From assembly GCA_008802785.1 (NCBI GenBank), contig VUYT01000023.1, positions 62,001-126,000 of the forward strand: a DNA stretch of 64,000 nucleotides. Reading direction: 5' to 3'. Below are positions 20,975-31,894 of the stretch, in pieces. Positions within the stretch are counted from its first letter, which is position 1, and each line of letters opens with the position of its first letter. The notes beneath the pieces were generated by a model. It did no database searches. It was not told where the DNA came from and saw only the letters and a program-made list of their open reading frames with translations. This DNA comes from Symmetrospora coprosmae (lineage: Eukaryota > Basidiomycota > Cystobasidiomycetes > Symmetrosporaceae). The position numbers and the translations under genes were made by a program.

Positions 20975-21156
20975 AAGATGCAGGAGGCGTGACGGAAAGG
21001 ACATCAAAGCTCAGTGCTCGATTATCACGTTGTCTGCCCTGCTTTCGCAATCAATGCTTTGCGATCTGCACTTTCGTCTTGCTCCGCCTTGCCTGGTCTG
21101 CCTTGCCTCGCGGGTTGTCTCCGCTCCACGACGACCGTCTCCGTCCGCAAACAAGA

Positions 21157-22514
21157 ATGGCGAAAGCGCGAAAGAAGGGCAGCAAGAGGAGAAAGACGGC
21201 TGAAGTGGTGAGCCACGACTGCTCGACAATCTTGCCGGGTCGGCTGAGCGCTCGCCGAACGACGTGCAGGCGACGCCGACGGAGCTGCAGCTGGAGGAGG
21301 CGTCATCACCCCTCAAGCTCGACACCCTGCCACCTGAAATCATCCAGCTCATCTTCGACGCAGCTGGAAAAGGCACAGAGTCGTCCAGCCACGTCGACCT
21401 CTGCCTCATTTCGCGCTTCCTAAGGCCGTTCGGTGAAGCCGTCCTCTACCGGGATGTCAACCTGGTCAAGCAGTACAACTCCTACACATCAATGCTTGCC
21501 GGCTCTGTTTCTTCCAACCGTACAATCTCCTTCATCGAAGAGCTTCTTCCGAATCTGAAAGCGCCTCAGGTCAGGGCTTTCTCGCTCCTTATCCTGGATC
21601 TCGCCAGTGCACCGCCTTCATGGGTCATGCAGCGACTGCGTCAGCTACTTCGTCGCTTCCGTACCTCGAAAGCCGTGCTCAAGATTTATATCGCACCGAA
21701 AGCATTCACCAAGGACCTCTTCGCTCTGTTCACATCGACCGAACGCCACGCATTCGCCACCGTGACCATCGAGGTGGTCAATTCTGGCCAAGGCGATCCC
21801 TCGGAATCATTACATTCCTCTATCCAAGCTCCCTACCGCATGTGCGACATAGTCATGGTCAGCATGGTCAATTCAGACATTACGGCGCGCCATTGCTCGA
21901 TCTGAACTCAGTACGGAAGCACAATGTGGTACATGCCGGTCTCCGCCGACCGCACACTATACTTCGTCGGCCCATGGCTTTTGTTCGTTGGCCCACGCCA
22001 GACCCAGAGGTGGTCGCTCTCTCAGAAGGTTGCAGAGATGAACGACTGGGAGAGCCTGTCTGTTGTCTCTGCCCTCAGGGATAAGGACACGCTCGCCTTT
22101 GTGGCCAGCTTCGACAACATCTCCCGTCTTCGTCTCAATCTGAGCATATCTCGCTCAGCCGAGCTGCCCGAGCCGCTCCAGACTGTGCAGGCTATCAAGA
22201 CGCCTGATTCGACGACACAGCTCAAGATCGAGTGGGCTACTACTCGCCCTTCCCTCGCGGATCTCATCACACTTCTGAAGGATCCGGACTGGGTGCCTTC
22301 CATCAAGGACTTTGAATGGAGTTACCGTGATACAACCGGCGCCGTTGGGGCAACCAAGGAGGAGCTGCAGCTGATAGAGGCTGGCGTCTCATGGTACGAC
22401 AACATGGCGCAGGCGCTCGACGAGAGGGATGCGCAGCTGTGGCTGCACGACGGACAGGTGTATCAGAGGGTCTGCCCGCGGGCCGTTGCTGGAGGCGAGG
22501 AGGACGACAAATGA
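21157..22514 (+). CDS. F-box-like protein, tandem paralogue 2
   Basis: The first exon (21157-21207) encodes the basic MAKARKKGSKRRKTAEV. After an intron (21208-21269) comes PLKLDTLPPEIIQLIFDAAG and LCLISRFLRPFGEAVLYRDV, the same F-box-like start as its neighbours. The body ends LWLHDGQVYQRVCP. One in-frame TGA lies at 21903-21905. A 54-nt GT-AG segment, 21858-21911, would remove it and keep the frame, so I read it as an intron. The donor gtcagc is weak and the only branch-like site is close to the acceptor, so a nonsense change is the alternative. The leader before the ATG closely matches that of paralogue 3. Confidence 0.72.
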
Positions 22515-22819
22515 GGCCGCAGCCAGCAGGAAGCAGGAAGCAGAAAGCAGGAAGCAGGAATAGAGGTTGAGGAGCAGACGAAAGATCGTGGGCTGGAGCT
22601 GGGCAGCCTGCGTGATCCGTGCTGCATGCGCAGTTTCTGTACCTTCACAGTCTTCCGTTTCCTCAGGTAAACCACAGCTGCCACTCGTGGGGATGGGAAT
22701 GCAACGCCGCGGTGTACACCTAAGGGGGCTCTAACGTGGATGTGTAGGTGGCGAGCGCGCTTACGATGTCCGCTTGCGGGTTGCCTCCACTCCACGATCT
22801 TCTTCGGACAGCGACCAAG
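22515..22819. other. Spacer between F-box-like paralogues 2 and 3
   Basis: No gene is seen in these 305 bp. A degenerate AGCAGGA tandem (22525-22560) starts just after the stop of paralogue 2. Near the right end, 22774-22798 is a leader block shared with paralogue 2. Confidence 0.5.
22525..22560. repeat. AGCAGGA-type tandem repeat
   Basis: Four to five imperfect 7-mer copies (agcagga/agcagaa) lie just after the stop of F-box-like paralogue 2. Confidence 0.75.
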
Positions 22820-24042
22820 ATGGCGATACTTCGCGCTCCTCGCGAGGCGTCTGCACCTGTCGAGCCAGATAGCGATGTACGGTGGACGATTGCATGCTCT
22901 GCTATGGCCATCTGCCCTGGTGCTGATGCAGTTTCCCCCACGTTGCGCAGGCCGTACCGACGGAAACGGGCCGAACACCTCTCAAGCTGGACACAATGCC
23001 GCCCGAGCTCCTCCAGATAGTCTTCGATATGGCAGGGAAGGACGGCGAATCGTGGCAGCATCTTCAGCTCTGCCTCATTTCGCGGGCCCTGCTGCCCTTC
23101 GGCCAGGCCGTCCTGTACCGAGACTGCAATCTGCTGGCGCCGACGACAAGCACACGAAACAAAAGCGCAGTGTCCAGCTGCATCTCTGCCAAGCGCACAG
23201 TGCTGTTCTTCGAGCATCTCCTCCCAAACCTCGATACTTCGCGGGCAAAGCTCTTCTCTTCGCTGTCTCTCAACCTCGGCTCGCATGGGTCGCCTCCTTC
23301 CTGGGTGTTGCGGCAATTCGAGGAGCTCCTGCGGATCTTCAGCGAGTCTAGAGCCACACTCACCGTCCTTGTCGGACAGAAGGTGCTCACGGGGGAGCTC
23401 GTCTCGATGGTTCAGTCGACCCAAGCCTTCTTTCGGGTGCACACCGAAGTGCCGAAGATCGCTCTGAATGATTACTCATATTCAGGGTCTTTCTACGAAC
23501 TACTTGCCTTGCGGGAGAAAAGCAAGACCGGAAAGTCCCTGCTCTGCACGATATGGACGCTCAGCGATCCTCCGATGCCAGGATACAATCCCGAGGCGCA
23601 CGGCACACAGCGCGTAGTCACGATCAAAGGCCCGTTAGGTGCAACGGACTGGTCTCTCTGTCAGGTCGTGGCAGCGGCAGTTTCGAATCGGGCTGTATGT
23701 CTGCATCTCGTGCCTGGCACGCAGAATGCCAACACCTTCGCTGCCATCGCAAAATTCCAGCAAGTTCGGGCAGTCGCCATATCATCAGCAGGCTCTGCCA
23801 GCCGGTATGCAGCTCGCTTCTGGCAGTTTCTGCGCTCTGCCGATCTGCCCGATTCGATTGTCCGGCTCCAACTTCACTTCGCTTCAACACGTGTATCGTC
23901 GGGTGATCTGCTTCAGCTTTTGCATACGTCCGAATGGGCGCCCGCCGTTCGACGCTTCCAGTGGGTTTTTTGCAGCGAGGCCGGTGTGCGAGCTGCGACC
24001 GAAAGCGAGTTGCTCCTTCTAGAAGACGGAGTACCGTACTGA
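22820..24042 (+). CDS. F-box-like protein, tandem paralogue 3, C-terminally truncated
   Basis: Exon 1 (22820-22876) encodes MAILRAPREASAPVEPDSD. The intron is 22877-22950 and exon 2 opens AVPTETGRTPLKLDTMPPEL, continuing LCLISRALLPFGQAVLYRDC. The frame ends at TGA 24040-24042. Directly after it the same frame reads DAFAEALAKRDAELSIWDGQ and stops at 24121-24123. That run matches the C-termini of paralogue 1 (FEEALAERKARLAIYDGQ) and paralogue 2 (MAQALDERDAQLWLHDGQ). So one TGA has cut about 27 residues from an otherwise intact gene, or the base is a sequence difference. Everything upstream is open. Confidence 0.75.
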
Positions 24043-24123
24043 GACGCTTTCGCAGAGGCTCTTGCGAAGCGAGATGCTGAGTTGTCCATCTGGGACGGTC
24101 AGCGGATTATCACAGTTTCGTGA

Positions 24124-24937
24124 CGTCACTAGGTAGAAGCAGCCTTCGAGCGGCAAGATACAAGATGGACTGGGAGGGAGGCTTAATTGCAAACCAGCGA
24201 AAGTGCAGGCGAGCATGGCAGAAGCTTGCCAAAGTACCCGCTGAGCGCGATGCATTGCATTGGTCTACGAAGGCAACCGGTGTGATGAGATGGCGGTGTT
24301 GTAGCATCGTTTGAGTCTGATGTTAGGGTGATCAGCATAGCACAGCGGATGGAAGTGCTATATACGTGTATCAGCCTACCACAGATCTCCCTCTCTCTCC
24401 CGCCAATCTCGGTGCATATCCAGCGCTATCAAGCGATATGCGCATCGCTTTCATTGGCGTTGTGTGAACATGAATACACTCCTTAACGTCGACCTCGCTG
24501 CGCGCACCAGTACCGCTAGGCCTCGTCGCCCGCCATGCCATGTCTTCGAGCTTGCCACATCGGACGTCCGCGATATCCGGTCAGAGTACGGATGACGGAG
24601 GCGGACGCGGAGGTGGACTGTGCGCTTCAGTTTGGGCTGCCGGAGAAGAAGAAGAAAGCACAATGGTGGATCCTCCTCTGCCGGCTCGCGTCCTGGTCCT
24701 TGAGCCTTTCTCGCCCAGAGAAGCGACATCTCCCAAGCAGCAAGCAGATCATCATCCCCTGAAGACGTCACATCAGACACCCAATGGTGCGCATGGCATG
24801 GCATGGCATGCTCGATCCGGACAACTCATGGCTGAGCGGATAGCCGTGCTCTCTCTCTCTGTGCGCTTCCTCGTGCAAAACAGCCCAACAAGCTCGACGA
24901 AGCCGACCAGGAAGACAAGAAGCCCATCGTGCACGAG
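24124..24937. other. Intergenic and probable CKS1 leader
   Basis: A TATATA motif lies at about 24359 in + orientation. A 24540 ATG begins an open frame of about 80 residues, but its donor near 24787 does not join the next exon in frame, so I do not count it as CKS1 coding sequence. An ATGGC repeat (gcatggcatggcatggcatg) lies at about 24791-24810. Confidence 0.45.
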
Positions 24938-26197
24938 ATGGACGACATTGACGCCAATCCGTATGGGTACACTGCAAGGGAGCGCGACATTCACAGTGGG
25001 TCCGCTCTTGTCTTGCCCAGAACCGCGTTCGCCCGTAGCCCGTCCAACGCGTCGGTCGGGCGAGTTCGGGCAAGAACGGCGCAAAGATCCGCAATGGACA
25101 GACAGCGATAGCATCAGCGGTGCGCATTCTTAACGGTCATGGGACTGAGGTGCTGCTCTCCTCGTTGCGCAGAGTACGCCGACCAGGTCTTCTACTCGGC
25201 GAGGTGAGTGAGCTGCAGCCGTGCAGCAACGAGCGAACAGCAAGCCAAAGCCTCGCGGGAGCGCAGCTACCCTCGTCGTAGCTGTTGCAACGGAAGAGCC
25301 TCACTGAACACGCCTTACTGTCTCTGCCTGTGCTTCGTACGTCGCTGCTGAATTCTGCCTCGCACATCCGCGGTACCCTGCACTCAGGTACGACGATGGC
25401 ATCCACGGTATGCACCCTAACCCCCGCCAGCACGGCCTGTTCTCCTTTATTGTGAAGCTCAGTCATTCATACGCAACTCCCCACCTTTCTTGCTCCCAAC
25501 TGCCGCTGCATCCACAGAGTTTCGACACGGTGAGCCCGCATGTATGTGGTTGGCATGGTCGAAACTGCCATCGCCGACGCCTGCAACTTCTACTCGTTGG
25601 TCGTCCCGCTTGTTTGGACCAGTCATCCTGCCCAAGGTATGTCTCTTGAGTTTCGACCATCTGCACAAAGGAATCGAGCTGTGCTCAGCGCTTTGCATCA
25701 CCTCCGACCCTCGCAGCCTCTGTCAGTCGATATCCTTGCGATGCGCAGCACAAGTCAGTCTCAGCAGACCGTTGACGGTCATCTTTCTCCCGTTTCAGAG
25801 CGCAGTATCTGCCCAAAGGCGTCCTGGCAACCGAGGACGAGTGGCGAGGTTTGGGCATCCGCCAGTCGCCCGGTGCGCGAGATCTTCCTTTCAGCCATGA
25901 GGCTGTCCGTGAATGGCACGCTACTGATGCCACGCACTTCGTCACTATGCTGCAGGATGGGAGCACTACGCCATCCGTGCGCCGGTATTCGCGCATCCAT
26001 CGGCCAACCGCACCATCAGCTGACCCTTGCCTTTGCATGAACCAGACAAGCCGGAGCCACATATCAGTAAGTCAGTACGACGTCGCTTCGAGCGTGGCAC
26101 CAGCTAATGCGTGTCCTTCCCGTCCCACTCAGTGCTCTTCCGACGACCGCTCGAACTTGGCCTGCAGTACCCCGCTCAGACCGCCCCGCAGGAATAG
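24938..26197 (+). CDS. CKS1: Cyclin-dependent kinase regulatory subunit, spliced from micro-exons
   Basis: Nine exons, 24938-24995, 25173-25203, 25388-25407, 25518-25529, 25623-25636, 25806-25872, 25956-25976, 26046-26066 and 26133-26197, sum to 309 nt, exactly 103 codons. The 102-aa product has the Cks fold in order: YADQVFYSARYDDGIHEFRH, VILPKYLPKG, TEDEWRGLGIRQSPGWEHY, then HKPEPHIMLFRRPLE. Cks1 binds cyclin-dependent kinases and phosphorylated substrates and promotes Cdc28/Cdk1 multisite phosphorylation. The anion-site residues and the HxPEPH hinge are present. Five exons are only 12-21 nt. The first-exon frame is open upstream (KLDEADQEDKKPIVHE), so a longer N-terminus from a distant exon remains possible; 24938 is the only ATG there. 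Confidence 0.9.
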
Positions 26198-26542
26198 TCA
26201 GCCATGTATCGACCACCTCTCTCGTGCGATGCAGCGTATCAATAGCAGTCAGTTCGACGATGCCGATGCCCGCTACCGCGCTTCTCCCCAATTCACATGT
26301 ACCTCCCGAGCTCTTCGCATTCTGCACTCGCTTCTCTTTCTGTCACGCGCGGGACAACATGTACTGCGCTGTGTACTCGGTACCGGACGCGTACATAGCG
26401 CATCTTCCTGATGAGAGGTGCGTAACATATCGAGGATCGCTCCACATTCTGAAAACCTGGCGTCATCCACCCGCCGGTGGTCCTCCGCGCGCGCCTCAGA
26501 GGACGTCACGGATCCGCAACGCCTTCGCTTGCAACGACTGCC
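26198..26542. other. Intergenic, no gene seen
   Basis: The 345 bp between CKS1 and the CMD-like gene contain only overlapping frames with no signature. Confidence 0.45.
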
Positions 26543-27854
26543 ATGAGCGCCTCTTCAACTGCCGCAAAGATTGCTTCTGCGGCACTCTTCCCGCTGATGC
26601 GCCAGCGCCTCCCCGAGCGCTTTCGCGGCTCGTGGCCCATCATTGCGGTGGGATCCCCTCTCAGCACGTCGTGGTTCGCCATTGCCATTGCCGATGCTCG
26701 AGGCTGATGCTGGGGGCGCGCCGTATCCTCGCTACCATTGATTGATTGGCAGACGGCCGCCGCTGCTGCAGCGGGGCAGGGTCCAGCGTGGATGCCGCTG
26801 ATCTACCATGCCGCAACGCTCGAGCTCGACGACGTCGGCCCTCCTCCGGCAATGAAGCAGCCCCCGATAGAGCGCTGGAAGGACGATCTCCCGCGCAGGA
26901 AGGTCGTGCGTCAGCTGAAAGAGACGCTCGTCAAGAGCACCATCCTCGTCGGTGAGCTCGCTGTGCCCTGCTTTGCAATGTCATCGCGGTGCCTGGTCCG
27001 CCCGCGCTCGTCTCTTGGAGACGGTGCGGAGACAGCTCGAAGTCGCGCCTCCTGACGCATTGCAATATTGTTGCACTCGCACGAACGCGCGCCAGGCGTC
27101 GGCCACTGCATAGAAGCCTCGTTCTCTTTGGGGAACTGCCTCGAAGAAGGTGACAAGGTAGCTACACTCGCAGCTCCATTGCCGTGTTCTCGGCTTGGTG
27201 CGCTTCGGCTGACTGACTGACACATTTCCCCTGCTGCTGACCACCCGTGCCTTGACATTGCCTCTCCGCCATCGTCTGCATGACTGCCTCCACTCGCTCA
27301 ACAGGACGACACCTTCGTCCGCCAACAATTCGATGTGGACGGACAAGCGCACGAGCGCGGCTCGACGGCGCTGCAGAACGTGTACCGGCACAACAATGCT
27401 CCTATACAGGAGCGGATGCGCGAGCTGGGCCTGCACGACATCCAGTGGCTCGGGCCCGCCGTGACATACGGGCAGTTCCTCTCGCCCGTCCGCGGCCGTC
27501 CAGAGTTCCCCCGAGCTGCACTCAGCTTCTCAGAGACTGAGATTGTGGTGCTGACGTGCCTGATGGCGAAGCACGCGCACCGGTGAGTGGGCGGGCGCTC
27601 AGACGACACGCTCATGCAGCTATTGCCCGTGTGGAGCTCCCAATGTTTAGAATTGACGTGGTTGTCCCACAAACAGCGAGGTCCTGTGGCACCTCCGAGG
27701 CTGCCTGCGGAGCGGAATGACGCCCGATGAGGTCGAAGGGTGCCAACAGGCCATCGAGGCCTGCCTTGAGGCGGTGGAGAAGGCGGCAGGTGTTGCGACG
27801 CGGCAGCCCATGCCTAGGGTGACGGACGTTGTCGAGGAGGACGACCTGACGTAA
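26543..27854 (+). CDS. Carboxymuconolactone decarboxylase (AhpD/CMD)-like protein
   Basis: Five exons, 26543-26647, 26753-26951, 27096-27157, 27305-27582 and 27677-27854, sum to 274 codons (273 aa). The CMD-like helix pair is at the C-terminus: FSETEIVVLTCLMAKHAHRE, VLWHLRGCLRSGMTPDEV, ACLEAVEKAAGV. Upstream blocks are PLIYHAATLELDDVG, VGHCIEASFSLGNCLEEG and ALQNVYRHNNAPIQERMREL. AhpD-type CMD enzymes use a CxxC pair; here the core has a single Cys with His residues nearby, so peroxidase or thiol-disulfide activity should not be assumed. Fungal CMD-like proteins include peroxisomal members, but I see no clear C-terminal SKL-type signal (it ends VVEEDDLT). Fold family is likely, function open. 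Confidence 0.78.
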
Positions 27855-29304
27855 GCAGATGGGTGAGTGCGGGCAGTCTCCCAAGATGAAGTGCATTTGA
27901 GCCGGCGCATTCCCTTGCCTGACTGCGAGGGTAGCTCCACTCTTTTTTCCAGTGCAGCCCATGGTTACTGCCGTTCCGGGTTTGGTCTGCAGAGAAAGGG
28001 TTTCTCGCACGCTCTCGCTGCCAACACTGTCTTCGTCCTCTCGCCTTCTGGATCAGGCCAGTGACGCATCTTGCGGTCCTGTATCGTAGCCTGAGCAGGT
28101 CGCAGGGAAATAATGCGCATGTCATGGCATGTCAGTCCTCCCTCATCAGTCAGACGAGCTGCCACCAAGATCCTTTAGCAGAGGCGGCTGGCTGGCCCTG
28201 GGCCTGAACGGGCGCCGGAGGCTTCTCGCTCCTCCCGTTGCTCACAGCCATGCAGGTCAGTTCTATGACAGCAGCTGCGTCATGATCACCGCGTGCGTCC
28301 ACGTATGCCATGTCACGAGCTGACGCCGTTCTCCTCCTTGCATGGCATGCAGTGCCGTGAGCTGGCTGGCTGGCTGGTTGACTGGACAGCTTGACCATTA
28401 GCAGGATAACCGAAAGAAAGCACAGACGCTGCAGCCCCATCTTGGAAAAGACGGCATCCAACCATGCATCCATCCATGCCATCACCATGGCTCGACGCTG
28501 CTGACCTGTGCCTGACCGTCTCAGTCTGGGATTGCGATTGCGGCTGGCTAGCCCTGGCCTCGGGAACGATTAACGCCACTCACTCACTCACTTACTGAGA
28601 CTAACGACGGAGCTTCTTCTTCTGCTTCTTCTCCTGAGGCGAGACAGCAGCAGCAACAGAGACGTCTAAGCATTGATAGAGAGGAGAGAGCGGTTATAGC
28701 GAAACCTCGACGCTGCTCTTCAGATTGAAGAGCGCATCCCGAGGAAAGGAGGTCCTGAAACAGCCACGCGACGCGGGGCTCGGCCCGCACATTCGTTCGT
28801 CATTCTCCGGATTGCAACCAGATCAGGACCGCACCTGCTTGCATGCCCAAGCTCGTGCGCACACCCCTGTCTGTGCTGCACCCTCGCCTGCAAACCCCAT
28901 TCCCGCTCGGTCAGGCCAGGCCAGACCAGACCAGGCCAGGCCAGCTTGCGAGTCAGCAAAAGAGGGACAGGCAGCAGTGGCCGGCCGCAGGACAGCTCAC
29001 CAGCCTGCTCTTCTCTCCAAGACCACTGCATCGGTCGTTGTCACGCAGAACCGCGTTCTCACCGCGACCGACGGTCTAGACGCCCGAGCGAACCTGCCCG
29101 CAGGGACTGCCTGGACGGCAGCGTCAAGCAGCACCATCCTGGCAGACCTTTAAGCTGTTGCACGATACAGCATAGTAGCATAAAGGCGCGATACACAGCT
29201 GCATCAGTAGTCACGCTGGCCTTCGCCTCTCGCCATCGGTCCCGGTAGTGCCAGTCCATCGATCGACATCTCCAACTCGGTCCAGCTGGCATAGCGCCGC
29301 GGCC
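27855..29304. other. Long intergenic region upstream of the DUF4451 gene
   Basis: No supported gene in 1.45 kb. It contains simple repeats: GGCT at 28362-28378, CATC at about 28461-28475, and an imperfect CCAGG run at about 28911-28945. A 142-aa plus-strand frame at 28725-29153 overlaps the last and has no domain. A long regulatory leader for the downstream gene is likely. Confidence 0.45.
28911..28945. repeat. Imperfect GGCCA/GACCA repeat
   Basis: A run of alternating ggcca and gacca units lies in the leader region of the DUF4451 gene. Confidence 0.7.
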
Positions 29305-31894
29305 ATGTCGTACTCGCGCAGAGGCTCGCTGCTCAGTCTCGAAACAGGACTCGCCGCCAACGGACAGGACAAGATCAGGCTGTGGCAGTACGGCCTTCCA
29401 TCGGCTGTCGTGGCTGCGAGCGTGCTGCCAGAAGATGCGCGCCCTCTGTACGCGCATGACGCGTCGACGCCGCAAGCCTCGCCATCCTACCTGCAGCCCT
29501 CCTTCTTGCACCAGCAGCAGCAACAATCGACTCTGCAGAACTACCAGCCGCCGCACATGCTCCCGCACTCAATCCACGCACACTCGCACTCGCCCACCGA
29601 CCCCACCTCCGCTTCACTCTCGCAAGCCCTCATCAACGACCCATCCACCTCCTCGTCCGCATCGTCCGCTTACCCGCACGAGGACCTCAACCCGGAAATG
29701 TGGTGCCAGTACATCCAGGAGAATTGGCACGAGCGCCGCACCGTCCCGCCGGATATCAGCAAGTTCAGGTCGCCATCCAACATCCGCGGCGCTCCGTTCG
29801 AGCACGAGACGACTGCCCCATCGTCGTCTCCCGCCAAATTTATGGCGCCCCGAGCTGCTGGCAATGCCAATGCTATCGGCGCTGTGGACGATTGGACGGT
29901 GCACTCGAGGATGACGACCGTGGACTCGGTTGCAACGAGCACCTACTGGGTGGGTGCGAGCACAATGGTTGCCCCATTTCTATGCGTCTACAGTACATCG
30001 CTGATCACGCTTGCCCCTGCCCTTCCAATCACAGAGCCCGTCACATCCAGCCGCGTACGCCTTTGTCGATCCCCTTCGCAGCGAAAACGATTGCTCCATG
30101 TCGCTGCCGATCTCGCACCTGCACATATCAAGCGGTGGCACGGGTACAAGCCCTCCAGCCGGCATCATACAATTCGTCCAGGGCATCGAGCCATGGCAGA
30201 CCAGGCACGATCTGAGCGCCCCATCGCAGACAAACATTGTCCCTTCTTCCGCTACCTTCTTTGGCGCGTACAACACACCCGACGACACGCACAACCGCAA
30301 GGCCGAGCCCTCCGTTCCTTTTGACTATCTGTCGACCAATCTGCAGTCCAGTCTGTTTCCGCCCTCTGCATCGTCCGCAGTGCCCATCTCGGATGGCGAT
30401 TCCCGCCGAGCGAGCACCGTGACGACCAGATCGTCCGAGCCCCTGCACTCGCCCCCGGACCTCTACACCAGCCAGTACCCGTTGGCGGCCTCGCCGGCCC
30501 TCTTCAGCGGAAACGAAACGCTCCTTTCCGACTCGCCGCATGCCGGCGGTGTGCTGAGGACAGGCAGCAATCGCTCGTCTTTGCACCTCGACTACTTCAG
30601 CGCCGATCACTCCAAGACGACGCCGAAGCCGCACTTCCAGCTCGCGCCCGTGCCGATATCGACACCGACGCGCCCTGTCCAGCCTCCTTCTACGGTGCCG
30701 AGGTTGGTTGTCGATGCTCAAATCGGCGATATAGCAGTGACACGACATGGCTTCCACAAGCGGGTACCTCAAAGCCAGCCACCCGCCAAGAGGCAGCGGA
30801 CCTCGTCTTCCAGTGTCGCGCCATCGGGCACGAAATTGACGCGTGGGCGTACTCGATCCGTCCTTGAGCGAGCCACACTGCCCTATCTCCAGGCCTCTGC
30901 CACTCCCACAACATCCGTGGCCACAGCATCGTCATCATTGTCATCAAAGCTGTCTGTAGGCTTGGGCAAGTCTATCGGATATCGGCGGCTGTCCTCGCCC
31001 ATTGCCTCAGTCAGACCGAGCGAGAGCGACAGTGGGACGATCGAGGACGAGGAGGATGATGACGACTCTGACCAGGACGATGTGGACGAGGTACTTAATT
31101 ACCCCTGTCCCGTCGACACTGCTGGAGCGCTCGGGCTGAACGGCTACAGCTTCCTGCCGCACGTCAAGAACGAGTGCACCAGCCCCGGTCGACCATCCAC
31201 CGCCTTGCCCGCAGCTCACGGAGGCGAACCTCTGCCTCCGCCTTTGTCGACGACACAGCCCAGCCATGGCTCGTATGGACAGTCCTCGTCGACGGAAGAT
31301 CACGACAGCGAGGATGAGACTGTGCCGCGAAAGCAGAAGCTGCGCTTCCCTAACGACACCTATACACCGCTCTGGGTCAAGGGGTCAGCCACGCAGAAGG
31401 AAGGACTCTGCGACATGTGTCCAGCACCGGGGAGGTGGCTGCAGCTCAAGAACAGCGCGTTCTGGTGGGTTGCTCTAGTTCCCTTTGCCATTTCAGTCGC
31501 ATCGGGCGGCATGGCTGATGCTGTGCATCCACAGGTATCATAAGCAGTTCACGCACGGCATCTCGTCTGTGTCTGGCGCACCATTCGCCATGCCGATCGA
31601 GACTCGCAAGGCATCGGAGAGCAGCGCAACCGAAGGCTTATGCCACCAATGCAACGGCTGGATTGTCTTCACGACGAAGCGGCAGGACGCGAACGAGCAG
31701 ATTCCCATCCCGACATTGTGGTTCAAGGTGGGCTTACCTTTCTGCTGCGTACACCGACGATGGCGTCTGACCAGGATGTCCTTTCTTCGTCGTAGCACGC
31801 CCACAAGTGCCACACGTACACGACCAAGGGCAAGGGAACGGCCACGAAAGCTAAAGGTCTGAGCAAGAAGCGCACGAATGAGGATATGGACTAG
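29305..31894 (+). CDS. DUF4451 domain protein, putative transcription regulator
   Basis: Spliced protein of roughly 800 aa. The first about 600 residues are Ser/Pro/Thr-rich and disordered, with a short basic stretch (KRVPQSQPPAKRQR, nuclear-signal-like) and an acidic run (EDEEDDDDSDQDDVDE). The C-terminus is the DUF4451 module: FPNDTYTPLWVKG, EGLCDMCPAPGRWLQLKNS, FWYHKQFTHGISSVSGAPF, EGLCHQCNGWIVF, and TLWFKHAHKCHTY. Its paired Cys (CxxC twice) and final HxHKCH suggest a zinc-binding fold. Introns fall after TSTYW (about 29950), after NSAFW (31462) and before HAHKC (about 31728). The family occurs in fungal regulators, but no DNA target is known to me. The start at 29305 is the first ATG of the open frame. 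Confidence 0.85.

Noticed and set aside
24540-24786. An upstream coding exon for CKS1 starting at 24540.
   Set aside because: Its donor leaves phase 1, while the following exon needs phase 0, so it cannot join the Cks frame; the internal ATG at 24938 gives a complete Cks protein.
28725-29153. A 142-aa plus-strand frame before the DUF4451 gene.
   Set aside because: It overlaps the GGCCA/GACCA repeat, has no signature and has no clear promoter; probably leader.
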